Origin: Panopea generosa
Lineage: Eukaryota > Mollusca > Bivalvia > Adapedonta > Hiatellidae
Direction: 5' to 3'
NCBI GenBank assembly: GCA_029582155.1
Contig: CM055897.1
Span: 3,269,001-3,333,000, forward strand
DNA length: 64,000 nt
A program made the translations under genes and the position numbers. Under the pieces are notes generated by a model that saw nothing but the letters and a program-made list of their open reading frames with translations, ran no database searches and was not told the DNA's origin. This document shows positions 11,936 to 23,532 of this stretch, in pieces. Numbering within the stretch: position 1 is the stretch's first letter; every line of letters starts with the position of its first letter.

Positions 11936-13859
11936 TAACAGCATATATATGTATTTTTGCATGTACAGTATAAAATATTAATATCAATGTGACATCGTCA
12001 TCTCCAGCTGTATCATATAAAATGAAATGAATATAACCTATGGACCAGTAGTTGTGAATAATTGGTAAAAGATGTAAAATTACAATAATCTCAATACTTG
12101 TTTTACTGATTTATCTGATATATCCTCACTCACTATAAATCTGTTTTGGGTTATCATAACATTTGGAAAAAAAAAGTTCCGTCATGTCATAAAGCCTTGT
12201 TGTTAATTTGATCATAAGAAAGTCACCAATGGGCCACCATACAGTGTATTGGTGTGTAATAGGAACTACTTTTTTATATTAATGGACACATTGGAAATCT
12301 TCTATTTTTGGATTTAGTGTGTCTACTTTCTTGAAAAATGTAAGCAAATGGATATATTATTTAAAATTTTAGCACTGGTTGCGCTTAAAACAATAATTGT
12401 ACTTGATAATAAACTGTTTTTTAATAAAAATACTTTTTACTAATTCGTTATAATTTATGATATTGTTTACATACATATTATCACATGATAATACAATGTC
12501 TTATGTGAAACAACCGCATTTGGTCAAATTCATATTCACTACCCCACCCAATTTTTTCTAATTTCGCCATGTACATAGTCCTTAATTAGAACTATATTTA
12601 TCCATAATTGGATAGAGGCTGCATTTCTTTTGTAGGTTTTTACTTACGAAATATTTATACTTTGTACTATAAGACATTTTACACCGTGGTTTTTGTTATC
12701 ACACAGTATGCAGTAACAAAATGTGGTTCAATGGGAGAGAAGCTTGTCGCTGTAGATTGTCGCGCATTTAAGCGAAGTTGTTCCCTTTATCCACAGATCT
12801 GCTAAGTAATTGATTTATTTTTGGTCACAATAAGTCGTTTGCAAATTAGTGAAATTATTTTGTTCAAATGTTAGTGGCTTGCAATTACCACATATTTTAT
12901 TAGTCCATAGTCGATAGTCGTGTACCACTCCTAAGCTGGAGGTATACAATATACAATAGTGTTATTCAATGAAATTGAATAGATTGGAAGAAAAACTTAT
13001 AACATATGAAATTGAAAAAAAAGTGTTATGCGAATTAAGACTGCAAAGGATAATATGCGTTTGTTGGTTTACCTCATTTTAAAAAAATGTCTAGCCTGTC
13101 ACTGCACTGTCTTTAAAAAAAACAAGCTGATGAACCTACAGTTGCTGTACATTTCTATATGCGGATACATAACTGATATGAAAAATACTTTAAAATATTC
13201 TATGTTGATTTTTTACAGTGCAAATCCTGAACCTTATTTTATATAGAACAAAGAACAAAAATCAACTGTCTGGTGAAACCTATAGCGCGTAAGTTAATGA
13301 TCAGTTCAGTATGTTCATAGTCATTTCGAATAATTGATCTGTTTCTGCATTATTCTTTAAACGGAGCATATCAGGAAAAAAATGCTGTAAAATGCCTTAA
13401 AAATAAAAATAGTTAACAAAATGTATTTTATTATCACTCATACTTTAATACACTAAAGAACTGCTTGACGACCTTCGCACCGTCATTCGGACTCTTTCTA
13501 AGAAACCATTTTTACTACGTGTAAACCTGTATAACGGATCAAATTGAAAACAAAATCAAATCACGTACTCATATAATACGTCACAAAATAAATTATGTTG
13601 CAACTGTAGCCCAAGTAAAGAAATCTCTTTTCAATAAATTGTTTTGACATGTTTAAATAGATAACCTTTTGACAATACGGGGTCAGTGAGTATATAGGGG
13701 AACGTGTCGATGAATAATGGAATATTGGCCACAGTCAGAAAATATAAATAAAAAGTTGAAGCGGCTTCACATAAATGGACAAACTGTACAAAGTCAGAAA
13801 GAAACCCATGTAAGTTAATAAATCTACAACAACACTGGTCACTTTCTAGAAATAAGTGT
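11936..13859. repeat. Interspersed repeat family, reference copy with one 41-bp unit
   Basis: From about 13020 to 13730 this sequence aligns with the flanks of the 41-bp satellite at 14195-14501 and 19561-19665 and with 21104-21358. Where the third copy has the satellite, this copy has a single related unit around 13300-13350 (GTATGTTCATAGTCATTTCG, then AATAATTGATCTGTTTCTGC). It then continues AAACGGAGCATATCAGG. Confidence 0.75.
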
Positions 13860-14194
13860 TTAAAAAGATCGTCGTTAAATATTTGTGTTCGTGATTGATT
13901 CAAGTGAAAGCAATTATCGACAGTTTCCTAACATACCAAGCATGTGAACGACTTACACAAGGAACTCATTGTCCCAAATTTATAAAACTACAAAACACAC
14001 TGAATAGCCAGCCAAAAATAGAATGACGTAGTTTCACAACAGCACATTGGATTTATAGATGGCGTGACGTCGTGCTGTTGTTGTCGCAGGATTGTGGCCA
14101 TTTTGGTATCGGAGCTAGATGTCGTTGTAACATATTCTGTGGCTTTTTGTTATGAGAGTGACATTAAATCTAGATCTAACATCTTTTTTTTTCA
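13860..14194. other. Unannotated intergenic stretch
   Basis: About 330 bases of unique-looking sequence between copy B and the third repeat copy. It includes a slightly GC-richer part near 14050-14110. No gene is seen. Confidence 0.5.
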
Positions 14195-14501
14195 ATGAAA
14201 TATTCTGAGAACATCTCAAATATATTAATCAAAATTATTTTAAAACTGATAAAATGCATTAGTAGGTTTGCTTCTGTTTTTATAAAGGCTTAGTGTGTCA
14301 CTGCACTGTGTTTAATAAAACGAGCTGATCAATCTATCAGTTGTGCATTTTTATGTGTGAATACATTACTATTATGAAAAAATACTTAAAAATATACTTT
14401 GCTGACTTTTTACCGTGGAAATCCTGGACTTTATTTTATATAGAACAAAGAACAAAATTTAACTGTGTATTGAGACATCCTGTGCATTTATTAATGACTA
14501 C

Positions 14502-17500
14502 TTCATCATGTTCATAGACATTTGAATGCTTGATATGTCTCTTCAGCATGTTCATAGACATTTCGAATGCTTGATATGTCTCTTCGTATGTTTATAAACA
14601 TTTCGAATGATTGATATGTCTCTTCAGCATGTCCAAAGACATTTCGAATAATTGATATGTCTCTTCAGCATATTCACAGACATTTAGAATGATTGATATG
14701 TCTCTCCAGCATGTCCACAGAAATTTCGCATGATTGATATGTCTCTTCAGCATGTTCACAGACATTTCGTATGATTGATGTGTCTCTTCAGCATGTCCAC
14801 AGACATTTTGCATGATTGATATGTCTTTTCAGCATGTCCACAGATATTTCGCATGATTGATGTGTCTCTTCAGCATGTCCACAGACATTTCGCATGATTG
14901 ATATGTCTCTTCAGCATGTCCACAGACATTTCGCATGATTGATATGTCTTTTCAGCATGTTCACAGACATTTTGCATGATTGATATGTCTCTTTAGCATG
15001 TCCACACAGACATTTCGCATGATTGATATATCTCTTCAGCATGTACACAGACATTTCGCATGATTGATATGTCTCTTCAGCATGTTCACAGACATTTCGC
15101 ATGATTGATATGTCTCTTCAGCATATCCATCTTCAGCCTGTCCATTGACATTTTGCACGATTGATATGTCTTTTAGGCATGTCCACAGACATTTAGCATG
15201 ATTGATATGTCTCTTCAGCATGTTCACAGACATTTCGAATGATTGATATGTCTCTTCAGCATGTTCACAGACATTTCGAATGATTGATATGTCTCTTCAG
15301 CATGTCCATCTTCAGCATGTCCATAGACATTTCGAATGATTGAAATGTCTCTTCATTATGTCAATATACATTTCGAATGATTGATATGTCTCTTCAGCAT
15401 GTCCATAGACATTTCGAATGATTGATATGTCTCTTCAGCATGTTCATAGAAATTTCGAATGATTGTTATGTCTCTTCAGCATGTTCATAGACATTTCGAA
15501 TGATTGATATGTCTCTTTAGCATGCCCATATACTTTTTGGATGATTGATATGTCTCTTCAGCATGTCCACAGACATTTCACATGATTGATATATCTCTCC
15601 AGCATGTCCATAGACATTTTGAATGATTGATATGTCTTTTCAGCATGTTCGTAGACATTTCGAATTATTGATATGTCTCTTAAGCATGTTCGTAGACATT
15701 TCGCATGATTGATATGTCTCTTCAGCATGTCCATAGACATTTCGCATGATTGATATGTCTCTCCAGCATGTCCATAGACATTTCGAATGATTGATATGTC
15801 TTTTCAGCATGTTTGTAGACATTTCGAATGATTGTTATGTCTCTTCAGCATGTTCGTAGACATTTCGAATGATTGATATGTCTCTTCAGCATGTCCATAG
15901 ACATTTCGTATGAATGATATGTCTCTTCAGCATGTCCATAGACATTTCGAATGATTGATATTTCTCTTCAGCATGTCCGTAGACATTTCGTATGATTGAT
16001 TTGTCTCTTCAGCATGTCCGTAGACATTTCGAATGATTGTTATGTCTTTTCAGCATGTTCGTAGACATTTCGAATGATTGATATGTCTATTCAGCATGTT
16101 GATAGACATTTCGAATGATTGATATGTCTTTTCAGCATGTTTATCGACATTTCGAATGATTGATATGTCTCTTCAGCATGTCCACAGACATTTTGCATGA
16201 TTGATATGTCTCTCCAGTATGTCCACAGACATTTCGCATAATTGATATGTTTCTTCAGCATGTCAATAGACATTTCGAATGATTGATTTGTCTCTTCAGC
16301 ATGCCCATCTTCAGCATGTCCATAGACATTTCGAATGATTGATATGTCTCTTCAGCATGTCCACAGACATTTTACATGATTGATATGTCTCTCCAGTATG
16401 TCCACAGACATTTCGCATAATTGATATGTTTCTTCAGCATGTCAATAGACATTTCGAATGATTGATTTGTCTCTTCAGCATGCCCATCTTCAGCATGTCC
16501 ATAGACATTTCGAATGATTGATATGTCTCTTCAGCATGTTCATAGACATTTCGAATGATTAATATGTCTCTTTAGCATGTCCGTAGACATTTTGAATGAT
16601 TGATAAGTCTCTTCAGCATGTCCGTAGACATTTAGAATGATTGTTTTTTCTCTTCAGCATGTCCGTAGACATTTCGGATGATTGATATGTCTCTTCAACC
16701 TGTTCACAGACATATCGAATGATTGATTTGTCTCTTCAGCATGTTCATAGACATTTCGAATGATTGATATGTCTTTTCACCATGTTTATAGACATTCGAA
16801 TGATTGATATGTCTCTTCAGCATGTCTATAGACATTTCGAATGATTGATATGTCTCTTTAGCATGTTCATCTTCAGCATGTCTATAGACATTTCGAATGA
16901 TTGATGTGTTTCTTTAGCATGTCCATAGACATTTCGCATGATTGATATGTCTCTTCAGCACATCCATAGACATTTCGAATGATTGATATGTCTCTTCAGC
17001 ATGTTCACAGACATTTCGAATGATTGATATGTCTCTTCAGCATGTCCACAGAGCATGTCAATAGACATTTCGAATGATTGATATGTCTCTTCAGCATGTC
17101 CATCTACAGCATGTCCATAGACATTTCGAATGATTGATATGTCTCTTCAGCATGTCAATAGATATTTCGCATGATTGATATGTCTCTTCAGCATATTCAT
17201 AGACATTTCGAATGATTGTTATGTCTCTTCAACATGTCCATAGACATTTTGCATGATTGATATGTCTCTTAAGCATGTTCATAGACATTTCGAATGATTG
17301 ATATGTTTTTTCAACATGTTCATAGACATTTCGAATGATTGATATGTCTCTTCAGCCTATCCATAGACATTTTGAATGATTGATATGTCTCTTCAGCATG
17401 TTCATACACATTTCGAATGATTTTTATGTCTCTTCAGCATGTTCGTAAACATTTCGAATGATTGATATGTCTCTTCAGCATGTTCGTAGACATTTCGAAT

Positions 17501-19560
17501 GATTGATATGTCTCTTCAGCATGTCCACAGACATTTCAAATGATTGTTTTTTCTCTTCAGCATGTCCGTAGACATTTCGGATGATTGATATATCTCATCA
17601 GTATGTTCACAGACATTTCGCATGATTGACATGTCACTTCAGCATGTCCATCTTCAGCATGTCCATAGACATTTCGAATGATTGATATGTCTCTTCAGTA
17701 TGTCCATAGATATTTCGAATGATTGATTTGTGTCTTCAGCATGTCCGTAGACATTTCGAATGATTGATATATCTCTTCAGCTTGTCCATCTTCAGCATGT
17801 CCATAGACATTACGAATGATTGATATGTTTCTTCAGCATCTTCATAGATATTTTGAATGATTGATATGTCTCTTCAGCATGTCCACAGACATTTCGCATG
17901 ATTGATATGTCACTTCAGCATGTTCACAGACATTTCGCATGATTGATATGTCTCTTTAGCATGTCAATAGACATTTCGAATGATTGATATGTCTCTTCAG
18001 CATATCCACTTTCAGCATGTCCTTAGACATTTCGAATGATTGATATGTCTCTTCAGCATGTCCATAGACATTTGGAATGATTGCTGTGTCTCTTCAGCAT
18101 GTCCATAGACATTTCGAATGATTGATATGTCTCTTCAGCATGTCCATAGACATTTCGAATGATTGATATGTCTCTTCAGCATGTCCTTAGACATTTCGAA
18201 TTATTGTTATGTCTCTTCAGTATGTTCATAGACATTTCGAATGATTGATATGTCTCTTCAGCATGTCCATAGACATTTCAAATGATTGATATGTCTCTTC
18301 AGCATGTCCATAGACATTTCGAATGATTGATATGTCTCTTCAGCATGTCCATAGACTTTTCGAATTATTGTTATGTCTCTTTAGCCTGTCCGTAGACATT
18401 TCGAATGATTGATTTGTCTCTTCAGCATGTTGATAGACATTTCGAATGATTGATATGTCTCTTCAGCATGTCCATAGACATTTCGAATGATTGATATGTC
18501 TCTTCAGCATGTCAATAGACATTTCGAATGATTGATATGTCTCTTCAGCATGTCCATAGACTTTTCGAATTATTGTTATGTCTCTTCAGCATGTCCATAG
18601 ACATTTCGAATGATTGATTTGTCTCTTCAGCATGTTGATAGACATTTCGAATGATTGATATGTCTCTTCAGCATGTCCATAGACATTTCAAATGATTGAT
18701 ATGTCTCTTCAGCATGTTCATAGACATTTCGAATGATTGATATGTCTCTTCAGCATGTTCATAGACATTTCGAATGATTGTTATGTCTCTTCAGCATGTT
18801 CATAGACATTTCGAATGATTGATATGTCTCTTCAGCGTGTCCATAGACATTTCGAATGATTGATATGTCTCTTCAGCATGTTCATAGACATTTCGAATGA
18901 TTGATATGTCTCTTCAGCCTGTCCATAGACATTTCGAATGATTGATATGTCTCTGCAGTTTGTTCATAAACATTTCGAAATATTGATAGTCTCTTCAGCA
19001 TGTCCATAGACATTTTCAATGATTGATATGTCTCTTCAGCATGTTCATCTTCAGCATGTACATAGACATTTCCAATGATTGATATTTCTCGTCAGCATGT
19101 CAATCTTCAGCATGTCCATAGACATTTCCAATGATTGATACGTCTCTTCATTATGTTCATAGCCATTTCCAATGATTGCTATGTCTTTTCAGCATGCCCA
19201 TAGACATTTTGCATGATTGATGTATCTCTTCAGCATGTCTATAGACATTTTGCATGTTTTATATGTCTCTTCAGCATGTCCATAGACATTTCCAATGATT
19301 GATATGTCTCTTCAGCATGTCCATAGACATTTCCAATGATTGCTATGTCTTTTCGGCATGCCCATAGACATTTTGCATGATTGATATATCTTTTCAGCAT
19401 GTCTATAGACATTTCGCATGATTTATATGTCTCTTCAGCATGTCCATAGACATTTCCAATGAGTGATATGTCTCTTCAACATGTCCATAGACATTTCCAA
19501 TGATTGATATGTCTCTTCAGCATTTCCATAGATATTTCCAATAATTGATACGTCTCTTCA
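14502..19560. repeat. 41-bp satellite, about 120 copies
   Basis: The monomer is ATTGATATGTCTCTTCAGCA followed by TGTCCATAGACATTTCGAATG (41 bp). It has frequent variants such as GTTCATAGAC, GTCCACAGAC and TTTTGCATGA, and occasional short extra pieces (CATCTTCAGCATGTC). The left part is richer in GCATGATTG variants and the right part in CCAATGATTG variants, so the array has regional subfamilies. Because 41 is not a multiple of 3, the minus-strand frames found here (MLKRHINH-like) cycle every three units and are not genes. Confidence 0.97.
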
Positions 19561-19665
19561 CTATTCTTTTAAGGGAGCATATCAGGGGGAAATGCTGTAA
19601 AATGTCTTAAAAATAAAAATAATCAATAAACTTGATATATCATTATCATTAATACTTAAACACAC

Positions 19666-21103
19666 TTAAAGGGTACCGCACGTCAGAATATAAATGGCTA
19701 TTTATCGTTAAATAGACATGTAAATAACACAAAAATCAACAAATTTTAATTGTACGAAATTTATCAAATGAGAAAAATGACATTAAATATCATGATTTCA
19801 AGCGTTTCCTAAATGCTATGGGCGCCGCCATTTTGTAGCTCTTTTGTGATGGAGGTATTCGGTGACGTCATAACTGCACTTCCGTTCTAGTTATCGCGCA
19901 AATTGTATTGTGTCGTTAGTGACTGCTCTCTACTGAAACTCTTATGTATATACACTAATATACGTAATCAGTTTATATACAGATATACAGTGCATTAGTG
20001 AACATCGAAGGTAGACAATTAAACGCGAAAACGATTCTGAATTGAAGGACTTAACCCATTAAACATTGTTTTCTCCAGCGGAATAAGTGGGTGGAGTAAT
20101 GCGATATGTTTTGTGGGCAGCGTTGTTTTTAGTTTTCCTAATATGTGATTTCACATTGCTTCAGTGTCAAGCTTCTGGTGACATCACGTGCAAAACGCCT
20201 TAATACTTTGGGGTAGGACTTAAGATTGCAGAATGAAGCGTACCAATGCCTGGCGTACTATTACCCAAGCATACAATTTCTGATGATTTCAGTACGAAGA
20301 TGACCATATGCGACATACATATAGACTTAGTGTATATTATCCAGTGGGAAGCTCTTTAAAATGTGCTAATAACATATAGCTCAGCTGATTTCTGAAATTT
20401 AATTTGTAATTTTATATTCTCTTCCAAAATATTGCGAAATTGATATCATATAGCAAACTTTCACAATCTTATAATTGCAGGCTGTTTAAACAGGTGTGAT
20501 AATCCAATTAACAATAAAAACAAGAGGTAAATGCCAAAACATAAGGTGTGAAAACGACATGGTATCTAAAAGTTATTATTAAAATACAAATTAAGGCCAA
20601 TTAATTGTGACAGGCCCGATTAGCATCTGCAGCACGTATTTTCGTCAGACGAAAGCATCATACACAGTTTTCGCAGCTGCAAAAATCTTTCACATGTGTG
20701 AACAACTGTGCCGTCTCACTATTTCTCTCGTCTTCTAATTAATTTAACTCTGCTTCTGAAATTTCTGGTTCAAAGTTGTAGGCCACAAGTCCTTCCCCGT
20801 TACTAAAATCCATTTTATTATTCTTGCTAGTACTTTTGCCGGTGATTATAATTGCACGTTTCTATATCTGCTGTTGTGTATAAATCAATTATGTTTTAAA
20901 CCGGAAGTGCAGTTATGACGTCACGCAGGTATCCAAAATGGCGACGTCCACCACAAAGTCGATGTGCGAAAATGACCGTTACAAAACGAGCTGATATATC
21001 TTTATGGACTCGAACTTATGCATACTAATACTATTAATAGAAAGCTGAACTCATAGCTATTCATACTATCCTGTTTTATACACAGGGTTGCGTTCCCCTT
21101 TAA
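19666..21103. mobile_element. Non-autonomous DNA transposon with long inverted repeats and TTAA target site
   Basis: The element is flanked by TTAA at 19666-19669 and 21100-21103. After each TTAA, reading inward, the ends are AGGGTACCGCACG and AGGGGAACGCAACC, an imperfect terminal inverted repeat. Longer arms of about 200 bases are also inverted: the 21 bases at 19864-19884 are perfectly complementary to 20902-20922, and both arms carry a CCATTTTG / CAAAATGG block. The interior has no long open frame, so it needs a transposase from elsewhere. TTAA target duplication suggests a piggyBac-like superfamily, but the end sequence does not prove this. Related copies at about 13455 and 8795 have no insertion at the equivalent position. 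Confidence 0.75.
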
Positions 21104-21358
21104 ATGCCGCTTAACGACCACCGTACCGTCATTCGGACTCTTTCTAAGAAATCAATTTACTACGTGTAAAACTGTATAACGGATCAAATTGAAATAAAAT
21201 CACGTACTCATATATTACGTCACAAATTGAATTATGTTGCAACTGTAGCCCAAGTAAGGAAATCTCTTTTTAATTTATTGTTTTGACATGTTTAAATAGA
21301 TAACGTTTTGGCAAAACGGGGTCAGTTAGTATATAAGGGCATGGAATATTGGAATAAT

Positions 21359-22274
21359 GCTTTAACCAATTTTAAAAGTTTGAAAATCCTGATAAAAGCA
21401 GTAACGATTTAAATGAAATAACAAAATCAGGAGCACAGCACAGGACTAATGTAAAGATAAAACTATTTTTTCTAACTAAGTGCATATCAGTGATATAGAA
21501 CACACAGTTTAAGTACATGCAAACCATGTTGCTTTTATGTATGAATTATTATGTCACTAGTTTAGTTTACAGTTGCGTAGCTGTTTTAACGCCAGAACGC
21601 CACGATTTGAACATTTTCTTGCGTATCCATCATAATATTTGCTTGAAATGCTCCCAGCACGCATGACTTGCTTTCTAACAATCACTTTTAAGGCGGGAGA
21701 ATTAGGCCCCAGAACCCCCCTCCCTCCCCACACACTCCCACCCCACCCGGAACTTGATGGACGTGCACATCGTTTAAGGGTCAGTTTAAACAATATTTTA
21801 TTCACATACATACACTTTCACGTTCACTTAACAATGAAGCAATAAAGTCATATATTTAACTTGTGACAAATTATGTGGCAACGATACAGAAAAAAGCGTT
21901 TGAAGTGTAAATTATTATGTGTTATAAACCGAGTAACTGCATATTGAGTAAAAAATAACGACCATCGCGCTGAGTGTAATATGACGGGTATGTAATAAAG
22001 CGAATAAAATCAAGAAGGAAGTTTGATAATTATATGCTAAATAACACATTTAAATAACACTCAAATGAATAAGTCAGTATGTGTGTTTGCTTAATGCAGC
22101 TCTCTCAAGTATCAAACAACATCAATATGCAGCTTGTTTTGCAATCTTGTTTTGGAAATCAAAAGATACACAAATACCATGTTATGCGAACTTGTCATTT
22201 TATTTTAACCATAAAATAACGATAATGTAACATTATATCAGAATGTGTTTTAGAGATATAGTATAGTAGTATGA
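21359..22274. other. Unannotated stretch
   Basis: AT-rich, with a C-rich patch at 21700-21750 (CCCCCCTCCCTCCCC). The overlapping open frames there arise from that composition. No gene is supported. Confidence 0.5.
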
Positions 22275-22945
22275 GTTTTGTTGTTATATATGTGTTTATA
22301 GCTTTGTTATATATGTGTGCATAGTGTTGTTTATTTACAGTGTCATTATATATGTGTTTGTAGGGTTAGTATTTACGTCTCGATAGGGTTGTTATATATG
22401 TGTTTTAGGGTTGTTATATATGTGGTAGTTACGTCAGTATATATGTGTTTTAGGATTGTACTATATGTGTTTATAAGGTTGTTAAATATGTGTTTTAGAG
22501 TTGTTAATAATATGTGTTTTATTGTTGTTATATATGTGTTTGTAATGTCATTATATATATGTTTATAGAGTTATTATATATGTGTTTTAGGGTGGTTGTC
22601 ATATATGTGTTAGTAATGTCAGTATATATGTGACTATAGGACTGTTATATATGTCCTTATATGGTTGTTATATATGTGTTTTAGGGTTGTTATATATGCG
22701 TTTATGTTTGTTTTTTATGTGTTTTTATGTTTGTTATATATGTGTTTATACCGTGGTTATATATGCAATTGTAGTGTCAGTATATAGATATAAATATATA
22801 TATATACGTTATAGTCTTGTTATCTATCTTGTGTATGGTTGTTATATATGTGTTTATATTGTTGATATATTATAATGTTATGTTTTATAGTGTAGTATAT
22901 AGAAGTGTTATATATGTGTGCGTAGTGGTTTAATATATGTATTTG
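22275..22945. repeat. Irregular TATATGTG-rich minisatellite
   Basis: Repeats of about 20-30 bases built around GTTGTTATATATGTGTTT(TA)AGGG with many length variants. Open frames (Tyr/Met/Cys/Val-rich) across it are repeat translations. Confidence 0.85.
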
Positions 22946-23532
22946 TTGAATTGCTCTTTATGGACTTTGGAATTGTTATGAATTGCTCATTTTATTTCTA
23001 CATATATGTTTAAATGATTGTTATATTTATCATGAGCATGTAAACAAAGAAGTCACAATTAATACTCACACTACAGCACTGGCATATGTATACAACAGTA
23101 GCTTCGTATGGTAATTTGGTTACAATTCAACATTTTGTACGAAATTAGATATGTGCTTATTACGAGAATATTAACTACTTGGCCTTAAACACATCGTGTT
23201 TGGGAACACGTAATAGGTGTAGCTGGTGCACTGCACATATTCATTTTAAGACACAATAATTTACAACTCGAGTTTCGCTATTATCAGATACGTCAATGAA
23301 TTTAACAGATACAACTAGCTGTGTTTTGTTGAGTGTTAAGCCATTACCTTATCCAGTGTTAAACTATGTATAACCATTTGTTATTGGTTTATGAAGTGTG
23401 TATGGTTAGGTATATCATGTGCATAAAGAATTAAACATGTTGGGAAGGAGTAAACAAACCAATCATTTAATCAAGCTAGATACATACTTATTAACCATAG
23501 GAAGTGTACGTGTATAACGTCCAACGACAAGC
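22946..23532. other. Upstream region of the membrane-protein gene
   Basis: AT-rich sequence without clear repeats. It could hold the promoter and/or 5' exons of the gene beginning at 23533. No TATA box or signal-peptide exon could be identified with confidence. Confidence 0.4.

Larger units (their letters stand above)
9696..13859. repeat. Duplicated segment, copy B (right of gap)
   Basis: This is the counterpart of 2625-9195. Its first base after the gap aligns with 2625, and position 13859 aligns with the last base before the gap. Divergence is low and looks allelic. Beyond 13859 the sequence continues into DNA not present in copy A. Confidence 0.9.
14195..21358. repeat. Third, diverged copy of the interspersed repeat, expanded by a satellite and a transposon
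   Basis: The left flank 14195-14501 matches about 12985-13310: TGTCACTGCACTGTG, AAGCTGAT-type sequence, TTATTTTATATAGAACAAAG. The segment 19561-19665 matches 13345-13450 (GAGCATATCAGG, ATGCTGTAAAATG). The segment 21104-21358 matches about 13455-13730 (CCGTCATTCGGACTCTTTCT, TAGCCCAAGTAAG). Two insertions interrupt the alignment: the 41-bp satellite and the TTAA-flanked element. Confidence 0.8.

Noticed and set aside
14592-16273. Several 60-73 codon minus-strand frames with MLKRHINH-like repeats
   Set aside because: They are translations of the 41-bp satellite, which shifts frame every unit. There is no domain and no splice support.
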